A DNA stretch of 64,000 nt, from the NCBI GenBank assembly GCA_041166745.1, contig JBEEGH010000034.1, forward strand, positions 186,001-250,000, read 5' to 3'. The stretch comes from DASUCS01 sp041166745 (GTDB lineage Bacteria; Actinomycetota; Acidimicrobiia; Acidimicrobiales; JACDCH01). The notes below the pieces were generated by a model. That model saw only the letters and a program-made list of their open reading frames with translations. It did not search any database and was not told where the DNA came from. Both the position numbers and the translations under genes were made by a program. This document shows positions 56,565 to 64,000 of the stretch, piece after piece (position 1 is the stretch's first letter; every line of letters starts with the position of its first letter).

Positions 56565-59500
56565 CTACCGGTGTCGGCGGGTTACCTCGGCGGCGAGCTC
56601 CGTGCGGGTCGCGAGGCCGAGTTTGGTGAAGATGCTGGCCACGTGGCCTTTCACCGTCTCGCGACTGACGAAGAGTTGTTCGCCGATCTGGGGATTCGTG
56701 CGTCCTTGGGCGACGAGTTCGGCGACGCGAAGCTCGGCTGCGGTGAGGCTCGTCCAACCGTGCGATGGCCGTTTTCGTTCGCCTCGTCCCCGCTGCGCGT
56801 AGCCGATCGCGACGTTCAAGGCCATCGCACGGCCCGCGTCTCTCGCCTCGTCTGATCCTTCGTCGCCGAGTGCCTGGCGAGCCGATGTGGTCGAGGCTGC
56901 CACCAGATCGCGCAGATAGCTGCGCCGCATGGTGTATTCGAGGCGCTGACGTTCCGCTTCGCCCGCTCCCCACAGACGGCAGGCTTCGGCGTGACTATCG
57001 AGCATCGAAGCGATGCAGGCGAGGAGTTCGAGGCAATCGATCGCGAGACCGACGGCGCCCTCTTCCTGGGCAAGAGCGAGCGCCTGGTGAGCACGGTCCT
57101 CGGCGCGGTCGTGGTGTCCGCGGCCGAGCTCGATGTGCGCGTCGAGGTAACGCGTGAACGCGAGAACCCAGTTCAGCTTTCCATTCGAAGCGAATGCGTC
57201 GGCTTGAGCGAGGCTCGCGCTCGCCGCCTCGATGTCCGCGTCGGCGAGCTCTGCTTCCGCGAGCGCGAGGTGTTGGTGAGCGACGAGGTCGCCCATCAAG
57301 GGTGAGGTTCGGAGGGCGTCCGCCAGGAGCTCTCTGGCCGTGGCGGAGTCGTCGTCGGCAACGAGCACTCGCGCGTGAATGGTTGCGGCTTGGCCCAACT
57401 CGCCGGGACCGTTGACGCGTCTGGCCACCGCGAGACATTCGGCGGCGTGCGTCTTCGCGGCCTCGATGTCGCCCGTCGAAGCGGCCGCCTCCGCGAGCGC
57501 GAAGAGTCCGGTGACAAGCGCGGTGTCGATTCCGTAGGCCTGGAGCTCAGCTACCGCGGGGGTTCCGATGTCGAGGGCTGACCGCGCATGGCCTTGCAAC
57601 GCGAGGGTGAATGCGCGGTGGGCGTGGGGTACGCGCCAGGGCAGCCCGAGTCCTTGGGCGTGAAGCGCCTCGGCGCGGTCTTGAGCGGCTCGTGCTTCGG
57701 TGAGGTGGCCGAAGATGGTGAGCACGAACGAGTAGATGCCGAGCAGCTCGACGGGGATGGTGCCGGCGGCGACCGCGAGCTCGATGGCCTCATCGAGCAT
57801 CGGGCGCGCGGCGTCCAATCCTGTTGCAAACGCGGTCATCTGGCCGAGCGTGAAGAGAATTTCTGCGCGACGCGCGGTGTCCTCTTGGTCGGTGAACAGT
57901 GCAAGGGCCTCGTGCAGGCGTTGTACCGCGGTGATGTAGTCGCCAGTCGCCATCGCGGCGACCGCGGCGGCGTGAACCGTTTTGGGGCGGCGCGCCGACA
58001 GAGGATCCGCGATGCGCAGTGCTTCGTCGATCCAAGGTCGCAGCTCGACAGACGCGCCTGACGCGCCGGCCAGGGTCGGTGCCCATGACACCAGAGCCAT
58101 CAGCCGTTCACCGTCGCGGTCGTGCGCCGCTGTTTGGATGGCGGCGCGGGTGTTGGCGGTCTCGCGACGGATTCGGGCACCGACCGCGATGCTGTCGGGA
58201 CCGGCAACTGCGAGGGCCAGGTCGGTCTGCTCGATGAACCTCGCGAAGTAGTCGACATGGCGGGATCGGATCGCCGCGTGTTCACCCGAAACTTCGAGTT
58301 GATCAGCGGCGAACTGTCGAACGGTGTCGAGCAGGCGGTAGCGGCGCCCTTCTGCCTCGAGGTCATCCGCGATGACCAGCGACTTGTCGACGAGCTGGCC
58401 GAGTAGGTCGAGCACGCCCATCGGATCCATGTCGCCCGCGCCGCAGATGTGCTCGGCGGCGTCGAGGCTGAATCCATCTCGGAACACCGACAGGCGCCGG
58501 AAGGCAATTCGCTCGTCTGCATCGAGGAGCGAATGGCTCCAGTCGATTGAGCCCTCGAGAGTCTGTTGTCTCGGGGCGCTGGTGCGTGGCCCGATCCCGA
58601 GGACGCGGTAGTGCTGCTCGAGCCCTTCGGCGATTCGCTCCGCGCTGAGGACTCGAGTGCGGGCGGCGGCGAGCTCCAACGCGAGAGGTATGCCGTCCAG
58701 GCGAGCACAGATCGCGGCTACGGCGGGAGCGTTGGCGTTCGTGACCACGAAGTTCGGGCGCGCCGCGGTGGCGCGATCGACGAACAGCCGCACGGCATCA
58801 AAGGTCGCGAGGTGTTCGATCTTCGCGGTCTCGGTTGCGGCCGGAAGGCGGAGCGATGGGATCGGCCATGTCACTTCGCCGGGAACGCTCAGGTTCTCGC
58901 GACTCGTGCTGAGCACCGTGACGTTCGAACAGGCGTGCAGTAGGACATCGACGATCGCGGCACACTCTGCGATGAGGTGTTCGCAGTTGTCGAGCATCAG
59001 CAAGGTCTGGGCCGATGCAAGGTGCGAAGCGATGGCATCCTGAGCACCGCCATTTCCTGGTAGTGACAACCGGAGCGTGGACGCGATCGAGCGAGCGACA
59101 AGCTGCGGTTCGCTGATGGCGCTGAGGTCGACGAACCAGACGCCGTCGGGGTAGTCGTCGATGATCGCCGCGCCGACCTGCAATGCAAGGCGGGTCTTGC
59201 CACTTCCGCCGGACCCGGTGAGCGTCACTGCACGGTTCTGACGAAGCGCTGCGATGACCTCGTCGATCTCGGTCGTGCGGCCGATGAAGCTGGTGAGTTG
59301 GATTGGAAGGTTGTTCGGCACGCTGTCGAGCGATCGAAGCGGTGGGAGCTCTCGTGGCAGTCGAGGGTGGGCGAGCTGGTGGATGTGCTCCGGCCGGTAC
59401 AGATCGCGGAGCCGGTGCGAGCCGAGATCGATGAGTTCGACGTCAGATGGGACGTGGTCGAGCACGAGGTCTCGCGTCGCGGCCGAGAGCAGGACCTGTT

Positions 59501-59927
59501 GCCCGTGGCCGAGCGCGCGGATGCGGGCGCAGCGGTTGATGGCACCGCCGATGTAGTTGCCCTCGTCGCGCAGCTGCACCTCGCCGCTGTGCAATGCCAT
59601 TCGCAACCGCGGTTGGGTGGCGCTCGGCCACCGGTCGTCGAGTGTGCCCAGTTGAATGGCGAGCGCCGCCGCCACCGCGTCGCTGGCCTTCGGAAAGGCG
59701 GCGACGAAGCTGTCCCCTTCACCTTGCTCGACAGGGCGGACGCCGTTGCACTCATCTACGACGTCTGTGATCAGCGCGTCGAGCATGGCGACCGTGGCGG
59801 TCATGGCGGTCGCGTCGGTCTCCCACGACCGCACTGAACCCTCGACATCGCTCAGCAGGAGCGTGACCGTTCCGGCCGGCAGAACAAAGCTGCCCTCCGC
59901 GGTGTCGCCCCAGTGCACGCGCGTCAT
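56565..59927 (-). CDS. Class III adenylate cyclase domain-NB-ARC ATPase-TPR-LuxR regulator
   Basis: A 1120-residue regulator. Residues 15 to 185 are a class III cyclase domain: LLLSDVEGS (metal-binding Asp27), QGEGDSFVAAF (Asp72) and GGAINRCARIRAL (Asn131 and Arg135), so catalytic residues look intact. An NB-ARC-type ATPase starts near 214 (FIGRTTEIDEV), with Walker A GSGGSGKT at 238 to 245 and Walker B LLMLDNCEHL. A helical TPR-like region fills the middle, and residues 1055 to 1115 are a LuxR HTH (LTAAELRVAELVAQGRTNPQIGEQLFVSRETVKGHVASIFTKLG). Its ATG overlaps the stop of the exported hydrolase gene, so they form an operon. It is the obvious candidate to bind the boxes at 56532 and 61665. 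Confidence 0.92.
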   Translation of the reverse strand: MTRVHWGDTAEGSFVLPAGTVTLLLSDVEGSVRSWETDATAMTATVAMLDALITDVVDECNGVRPVEQGEGDSFVAAFPKASDAVAAALAIQLGTLDDRWPSATQPRLRMALHSGEVQLRDEGNYIGGAINRCARIRALGHGQQVLLSAATRDLVLDHVPSDVELIDLGSHRLRDLYRPEHIHQLAHPRLPRELPPLRSLDSVPNNLPIQLTSFIGRTTEIDEVIAALRQNRAVTLTGSGGSGKTRLALQVGAAIIDDYPDGVWFVDLSAISEPQLVARSIASTLRLSLPGNGGAQDAIASHLASAQTLLMLDNCEHLIAECAAIVDVLLHACSNVTVLSTSRENLSVPGEVTWPIPSLRLPAATETAKIEHLATFDAVRLFVDRATAARPNFVVTNANAPAVAAICARLDGIPLALELAAARTRVLSAERIAEGLEQHYRVLGIGPRTSAPRQQTLEGSIDWSHSLLDADERIAFRRLSVFRDGFSLDAAEHICGAGDMDPMGVLDLLGQLVDKSLVIADDLEAEGRRYRLLDTVRQFAADQLEVSGEHAAIRSRHVDYFARFIEQTDLALAVAGPDSIAVGARIRRETANTRAAIQTAAHDRDGERLMALVSWAPTLAGASGASVELRPWIDEALRIADPLSARRPKTVHAAAVAAMATGDYITAVQRLHEALALFTDQEDTARRAEILFTLGQMTAFATGLDAARPMLDEAIELAVAAGTIPVELLGIYSFVLTIFGHLTEARAAQDRAEALHAQGLGLPWRVPHAHRAFTLALQGHARSALDIGTPAVAELQAYGIDTALVTGLFALAEAAASTGDIEAAKTHAAECLAVARRVNGPGELGQAATIHARVLVADDDSATARELLADALRTSPLMGDLVAHQHLALAEAELADADIEAASASLAQADAFASNGKLNWVLAFTRYLDAHIELGRGHHDRAEDRAHQALALAQEEGAVGLAIDCLELLACIASMLDSHAEACRLWGAGEAERQRLEYTMRRSYLRDLVAASTTSARQALGDEGSDEARDAGRAMALNVAIGYAQRGRGERKRPSHGWTSLTAAELRVAELVAQGRTNPQIGEQLFVSRETVKGHVASIFTKLGLATRTELAAEVTRRHR

Positions 59928-61630
59928 TTCAGCACGCTCGGCCAGCGTCGTACCCCGGTGACCGAGACGAGAAGCGTGCTGGGATGCCCGCGGTCGTGCA
60001 GGATCGTGTTGACCGATGGCGCTGCGAGGGGTTGGTGCACGACCACGTCGGCCGAGCTGATGCTGATTCTCAGACGATGTCCGCTCGTCAGAGTCGTGTC
60101 GACAGGGTCGATGGGCACACGGACGTGCACCGGCGTGGACTGCGGCACGGTGGCCCGCTCGTCGTTGCGCAGCCATGGCTGTCCCGGTTTCGATCGGCCG
60201 GTGTCGACCGTGCGCTGTGAGAGCCGCACGAAGCCGGAGGTCAGCAGCAGCGAGGTGCCGTCGGGGCCAACGTCGCTCACCTTGACGACGATGTCCGCGT
60301 CGGTCGCCGTCGTCGACACCCAAGCGTCGAGCTCGATCGGTCCTGCCAGCTCGATGGGTGCGTCGAGCGCGGCAGTCGTGTAGGTAATCGACCGCATCTC
60401 GTCGACGCGTTGATCAAACCGATGGAAGGGTGTGAGGAAGACGGCGTTGTCGTTCGACGTCGTTTGGGCGACTCCTGATGTCGGGTCGTACAGATAGCTG
60501 TCTGGCGTCAGGCTCGCGGGATCGTGCGGGGCCCTGGCCGCGAGTGTGCCGTCGTGCAGCGACTCGATCGACCCGGACGCCTCGCCCGACAGATGGAGGT
60601 CGACAAGCGACGTGCCGGGCAGCGGCCATCGGTCAGAGGCGGTCCACTCGCTGGTGCCGACGTCGTACGACTGCACGCGCGGCTCGCGCTCGACGCCGTT
60701 GTCGATGCCGGCCACGTAGTGCTCGTACCACTGAAGAATCGGATCAGGCCCCGGCCAGTAGACGTCGGGGTACGGCTCGGGGAACGTCTCCGCCAAACCG
60801 CCGGCCCGTCGGTGCGTCCACGGTCCCATGATCAGACGCTTCTCGACGCTCGCGACGCCGTTGAAGTTGCGGATAGTGCCGGCGGTGAACATGTCGAACC
60901 ACCCACCCACGAACAGGGCGGGCACGGTGATGCGGTCGTACTTGTTGTAGATCGCACGTTCCTTGTAGAAGTCGTCGTCGAAGGGGTGTGCCAACGCCAA
61001 CTCGAGCGGTGTGGGGTTCTGCGGCCGGTTGACCAACGGAGGCAGGAGCGCCGGATCCGTCGATATCCCCGTCGCGCCGGCCGCCGGCTGGAAGCCGCTA
61101 AAGGCAGCAACCACCGACTGGTTGAAGAGACCGTTCTGGTACCAGCCATCTCGGTACGGGTCCGACCACGCCGCTCGCGGGACGATCGCCTTGAGCGCCG
61201 GCGGCTGCTTCGCCGCCGCCAACAGTTGCAGGAACGCCGAGTACGACCCGCCGATCATGCCGACATTGCCCGTCGACCACGGCTGCCGTGCCACCCACTC
61301 GATCACCTCGACGACATCGTCCTGCTCCCGGGCGCACGTGATGCAGTTCACCCCAGCCGACCGGCCCGTCCCGCGTACATCGACGTTCACGTGGGCGAAC
61401 CCATCGGCGACGTACGCTGTCGTGTACGTCAGCCGGCCGTACGGAGTCAGCTGAAGGATCACTGGGAACGGTCCATTGCCGGGCGGGAGATCGACATCGC
61501 CGACGAGGGCGACGCCGTCGGACATCACGATGTGCGTGTCGTGGAGCGACGATTCCGCCCGTGCCGAGACGCCCGGAGCGACAACTACAACTGCAAGCGC
61601 ACACACGATCGCGATGCGGTGGAACTTCAT
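59924..61630 (-). CDS. Exported CocE/NonD (X-Pro dipeptidyl-peptidase S15-like) hydrolase
   Basis: A 568-residue exported hydrolase. The signal peptide is in residues 1 to 26 (IAIVCALAVVVVAPGVSARA). The alpha/beta domain has VILQLTPYG, VNVDVRGTGRSAGV, the nucleophile elbow GMIGGSYSAFLQ, ALFVGGWFDMF (acid Asp) and GPWTHRRAGG (His). The C-terminal jelly-roll typical of the family follows (ELDAWVSTTATDADIVVKVSDV). CocE-type enzymes hydrolyse esters or amides; specificity is unknown. ATG 61630 is chosen at the signal peptide. The gene leads an operon with the cyclase-LuxR regulator, under the box at 61665. Confidence 0.92.
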   Translation of the reverse strand: MKFHRIAIVCALAVVVVAPGVSARAESSLHDTHIVMSDGVALVGDVDLPPGNGPFPVILQLTPYGRLTYTTAYVADGFAHVNVDVRGTGRSAGVNCITCAREQDDVVEVIEWVARQPWSTGNVGMIGGSYSAFLQLLAAAKQPPALKAIVPRAAWSDPYRDGWYQNGLFNQSVVAAFSGFQPAAGATGISTDPALLPPLVNRPQNPTPLELALAHPFDDDFYKERAIYNKYDRITVPALFVGGWFDMFTAGTIRNFNGVASVEKRLIMGPWTHRRAGGLAETFPEPYPDVYWPGPDPILQWYEHYVAGIDNGVEREPRVQSYDVGTSEWTASDRWPLPGTSLVDLHLSGEASGSIESLHDGTLAARAPHDPASLTPDSYLYDPTSGVAQTTSNDNAVFLTPFHRFDQRVDEMRSITYTTAALDAPIELAGPIELDAWVSTTATDADIVVKVSDVGPDGTSLLLTSGFVRLSQRTVDTGRSKPGQPWLRNDERATVPQSTPVHVRVPIDPVDTTLTSGHRLRISISSADVVVHQPLAAPSVNTILHDRGHPSTLLVSVTGVRRWPSVLK

Positions 61631-61664
61631 GTGGTCAGCGTCGCTTGCACGGGCGTTCGGAACG

Positions 61665-61680
61665 CCCCCCATCTGGGGGG
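61665..61680. promoter_or_regulatory. Box CCCCCCA-TC-TGGGGGG upstream of the exported hydrolase operon
   Basis: A perfect 7-bp inverted repeat with a two-base centre, located 42.5 bases (centre) before ATG 61630. Arm sequence and distance to the start codon are the same as for the box at 56532-56547. Its position around -35 to -45 suits either an activator or a repressor. The LuxR protein encoded in the operon it precedes would make this an autoregulatory site. Confidence 0.75.
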
Positions 61681-61790
61681 TTCCACTCCCGACGGATCGG
61701 CCGCGGACGAGACGAGACGCGGCCAACGACCTTCGGGATTCGCCGTCACCAAGCCATTTGGCCCTCCTGGTGAGAGCGTGGTGACAAGCG

Positions 61791-61822
61791 AGAGGCCCGC
61801 TCCGGGGTCGGAAGGGGCCTCT
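61791..61822 (-). terminator. Terminator-like hairpin after the tRNA-Met remnant
   Basis: AGAGGCCC (61791-61798) and GGGCCTCT (61815-61822) form an 8-bp stem with a 16-base loop, 24 bases downstream of the tRNA CCA end when read leftwards. A position of this kind is typical for the native terminator of a chromosomal tRNA gene, which supports the view that the tRNA fragment marks the original chromosomal side of an integration. Confidence 0.6.
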
Positions 61823-61845
61823 ACCTGCGATTTCCTGTCGCTACT

Positions 61846-61890
61846 TGGTGGCGGGGGCAGGATTTGAACCTGCGACCTTCGGGTTATGAG
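61846..61890 (-). other. 3' half of tRNA-Met(CAT): att site of an integrative element
   Basis: Read leftwards from 61890, the sequence gives the anticodon loop CTCATAA (anticodon CAT), the 3' anticodon stem CCCGA, variable region AGGTC, T arm GCAGG-TTCAAAT-CCTGC, 3' acceptor strand CCCCGCC, discriminator A and encoded CCA (61848-61846). The bases beyond 61890 do not pair with the 3' anticodon stem, and D arm and 5' acceptor strand are absent. Homology therefore starts at the anticodon loop, where many tyrosine integrases cross over. The intact tRNA gene should lie at the far end of the element, to the right of the window. Confidence 0.82.
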
Positions 61891-62183
61891 CTAACAGCCT
61901 CCGATGCGCTGACGTTTGGCGGCATGTCGTGCAGTCCGGCTGACCAGCTGCAATAGGGATACCGACCTTCCTGCCGTCGTGTCCTGTGCCATGCCGTCCG
62001 GATGGATTCGGTAGAAGCCCGGTAGAAGACGTCGGATACCGAACCCGACGTCTAATCGCCATCCGGCGGCATCCGTTCTCGCTGTCTCCTACGTTGTTCG
62101 GGCGGGCACGATCGCAGGAGGTTGCCGATGCGAGCGGGGCTCGTAGGAATGCAGGCACAGGGAACTGATCCAGCGGATCATGC
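61891..62183. other. Island edge: att-proximal noncoding region with short repeats
   Basis: No gene is supported here. The region contains a direct repeat CGGTAGAAG (62009-62017 and 62020-62028) and an inverted repeat GACGTCGG/CCGACGTC (62028-62052), which could be integrase/excisionase arm sites or the promoter of the methyltransferase gene. GCAGGAGG occurs at about 62114, but the short frame after it is not recognisable. The composition is less GC-rich than the chromosome to the left. Confidence 0.45.
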
Positions 62184-63851
62184 ATGAACCCAGCACTTGA
62201 CGGTCGCCTTGAGCTGACCTGGACCAACAAGCGCCTACGACTGTTGGCGCATGAAGACGGTTCGTACGAGTGGGTCAACCCGACTGACTATCGAGTCGCC
62301 GAGGTTCGACTGCTCCATGATGTAACTGCTGTCGGTAGGACGGGCAGCAATCGTGCTGCCGACAACCTGCTCATTCGGGGTGATGCACTCAACGCCTTGA
62401 CGAGCCTCGCACGTCTCCCCGAGTTCGCTCGTCAGTTCCTCGGCAAGGTCAAGGTCGTTTATATCGATCCGCCCTTCAACACGCAGCAAAGCTTCCTTCA
62501 GTACGACGATGCTTTAGAGCACTCGGTCTGGTTGACGATGCTGCGTGACCGGTTGCTGCAGATTCGGCAACTTCTCTCACCGGACGGCTCGGTATGGGTC
62601 CACTGTGATGACAGCGAGCAGGCGTACCTGAAAATCGCCATGGATGAGATCTTCGGAAGGGACGCTTTCGTCGCAACCATCGTGTGGCAGAAGGCGGACA
62701 CGCCACGTATGGATGCCAAGAAGTTCTCTGCCTCGCATGACTACTTGCTGTGCTACGGCGCTACGCCGGCGTGGCAGCCGAAGCAGATGGTCTTCGAGCC
62801 CGACCTAGCTGGCTATCCCTACACAGCAGCGGATGGCCGGAGGTACTCAAGCTTGACGCTGCGGAAGTGGGGCCACAACTCAAGACGCACCGACCGACCG
62901 AAGCTCTGGTATGGCATCGAGCACGAGGGCGAAACGTACTGGCCCGTCAAACCGGACGGTAGCGAGGGCTACTGGCGCTGGGAACAGAAAAGGTACGAAG
63001 CCCAGAAGGATCGCATCGAGTGGTCCGACAAGGGACATGGCCTCCAGCCGTACGTCGTCACGTTCGCACCAGACAGCAGTACCCGCCCTTTCGAGACCCT
63101 GTGGCGCAACGACGAAGTCGGGCACAACCGAGAGGCCAAGTCTCAGATCAAGACGATGTTTCCGCTTACTCCGTTCGACACTCCTAAACCGGAGCGTCTT
63201 CTCCAGCGGATCATCGACATCAGTTCGGACCCCGGCGACATCGTGCTCGACTGCTTTGTCGGGTCAGGGACCACTGCTGCTGTGGCCCACAAGCTCGATC
63301 GTCGTTGGGTTGGTGTCGAACGCCAACCGGCGACAATCGAAGACTTTGCGAAACCTCGACTCACGAAAGTCATCAACGGCGAAGATCACAGCGGCATCAG
63401 TGAGGCCGTCGGTTGGGACGGAGGCGGCGGATATCGAATCCTTGACGTTGCCCCGTCAATGTTCACAGCTGACGCCGGACTCGTGTTCCTCGCAGATTGG
63501 ATGACCAACGGCAAGTTGTCCGAGGCCACAGCCGCACAACTCGGTTTCGAATACGAGGCGGAGCCGCCGTTCTCTGGCCGTAAGGGCCGCATTCGCCTTG
63601 CTGTTGTCGATGGTGTCGTCAACGAAGCCGTCGTTCAACTGCTCGTTAGCGCTTTGCCGGAGCGTGAACGAGTCGTGATCTGCGGGACCGGCATCGACAC
63701 CGATGCACGTCCGATTCTGCGTGAACTACGTCCAGGTTCGACCTTGCGAAAGATCCCTGCGGCGTTGCTTGACGAGTACCGATCGTCTCGACAACTTCGT
63801 CTCAGCCTCGACACGATCGAGAGTGCGGTTTCGGCGGAGGTGCCGTCGTAG
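62184..63851 (+). CDS. Type III restriction-modification system DNA methyltransferase (Mod)
   Basis: A 555-residue N6-adenine-type DNA methyltransferase of the beta class. Motif IV, VVYIDPPFNTQQSF, comes first (DPPF at 95 to 98). Motif I, GDIVLDCFVGSGTTAAVAHKL (about 351 to 371), comes second, as in type III Mod subunits. The target-recognition region lies between them. The last 170 residues (after NGEDHSGISEAVG) are a C-terminal domain that matches no other motif I know. GC content is clearly lower than in the chromosomal genes. It overlaps the next gene (TAGTG), which begins like a Res subunit. Part of the island bounded by the tRNA-Met remnant. Confidence 0.92.
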   Translation: MNPALDGRLELTWTNKRLRLLAHEDGSYEWVNPTDYRVAEVRLLHDVTAVGRTGSNRAADNLLIRGDALNALTSLARLPEFARQFLGKVKVVYIDPPFNTQQSFLQYDDALEHSVWLTMLRDRLLQIRQLLSPDGSVWVHCDDSEQAYLKIAMDEIFGRDAFVATIVWQKADTPRMDAKKFSASHDYLLCYGATPAWQPKQMVFEPDLAGYPYTAADGRRYSSLTLRKWGHNSRRTDRPKLWYGIEHEGETYWPVKPDGSEGYWRWEQKRYEAQKDRIEWSDKGHGLQPYVVTFAPDSSTRPFETLWRNDEVGHNREAKSQIKTMFPLTPFDTPKPERLLQRIIDISSDPGDIVLDCFVGSGTTAAVAHKLDRRWVGVERQPATIEDFAKPRLTKVINGEDHSGISEAVGWDGGGGYRILDVAPSMFTADAGLVFLADWMTNGKLSEATAAQLGFEYEAEPPFSGRKGRIRLAVVDGVVNEAVVQLLVSALPERERVVICGTGIDTDARPILRELRPGSTLRKIPAALLDEYRSSRQLRLSLDTIESAVSAEVPS

Positions 63852-64000
63852 TGGCGGACCTCGAGATTTTCGAGGACGCAATCGCTGAGATTGCGGCACG
63901 GCTCGATCTTCGAGAGCCAAATCGTGAAGCCGTGCGCACGATCAACGCTGCCGTATCGCAGTACTACGACGTCGAGGCACAACTACCTCCATTTGAGGCG
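63851..64000 (+). CDS. Start of type III restriction enzyme helicase/nuclease subunit (Res), truncated by window end
   Basis: Only the first 50 codons are in the window. The GTG start overlaps the TAG stop of the methyltransferase gene (TAGTG), as expected for translational coupling in a mod-res operon. The visible part, with IAEIAARLDLREPNREAVR and TINAAVSQYYD, is the type of helical N-terminus seen in Res subunits before the helicase motifs. Walker motifs would lie beyond the edge, so the assignment rests mainly on context. Confidence 0.7.
   Translation, partial: MADLEIFEDAIAEIAARLDLREPNREAVRTINAAVSQYYDVEAQLPPFEA

Noticed and set aside
61846..61930. A complete tRNA-Met gene
   Set aside because: Only the 3' half is present: the 5' acceptor strand, D arm and 5' anticodon stem do not pair with the retained part.
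61841..62278. A leftward 145-codon frame across the tRNA fragment
   Set aside because: It includes the tRNA remnant and has no protein-like features; treated as noncoding.
1..64000. CRISPR arrays, rRNA genes and insertion sequences
   Set aside because: No regularly spaced direct repeats, rRNA stretches or transposase genes were seen on reading the window.

Overview
The window is high-GC DNA (roughly two thirds G+C by eye) with the gene content of a free-living, metabolically versatile actinobacterium. Pointers are several F420/deazaflavin-type enzymes (LLM-class oxidoreductase, two nitroreductase-fold deazaflavin proteins), a mycothiol-dependent maleylpyruvate isomerase-family protein, a SARP/BTAD regulator, MmyB-like XRE regulators, a DrrAB-type exporter and frequent GTG/TTG starts. 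I favour Actinomycetota, possibly Acidimicrobiia; this is inference from content. No rRNA, complete tRNA, CRISPR array or insertion sequence was seen.

Layout. 1-24 kb: mostly single genes and short operons, with a partial circularly permuted ATP-grasp enzyme, XRE/YceI divergent pair, LLM enzyme, TauE-like exporter, methyltransferase, a three-gene membrane/SRPBCC/DUF6544 operon, DrrAB exporter, purine deaminase, small VOC/ASCH/SnoaL/SRPBCC enzymes, thioredoxin-reductase-like protein, MMPL transporter and a 987-residue SARP regulator. 24-33 kb: a region organised around TetR regulators. Three copies of a 20-bp element link a TetR gene to an epimerase operon, a linalool dehydratase/isomerase-like protein and a DUF2867/molybdopterin oxidoreductase operon; two other TetR genes have their own dyad operators. 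33-47 kb: PadR-controlled FtsX/ATPase exporter, FAD-Rieske oxidoreductase, hemerythrin protein, response regulator, IlvD-like dehydratase, and a striking MerR-SAICAR synthetase (PurC) fusion with an internal ribosome binding site. 47-55 kb: flavin monooxygenase, sulfotransferase-P450 operon with divergent MarR, an ECF sigma factor translationally coupled to an SRPBCC-like protein, and a second copy of the epimerase/membrane-protein module. 55-62 kb: two exported proteins flank a cyclase-ATPase-LuxR regulator; identical G/C-rich palindromes sit at the same distance upstream of the two exported-protein genes.

At 61.85 kb there is the 3' half of a tRNA-Met(CAT) gene followed by its terminator. 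This is the chromosomal junction of an integrative element; everything to its right, beginning with a type III restriction-modification operon (mod, then the start of res), is inferred to be a genomic island running out of the window.

The strongest candidates for something undescribed are the MerR-PurC fusion with a TipA-like internal start (44351-45514), the paired CCCCCCA-N2-TGGGGGG boxes around the cyclase-LuxR regulator (56532 and 61665), and the TetR regulon containing the linalool dehydratase/isomerase-like protein (24719-29900).
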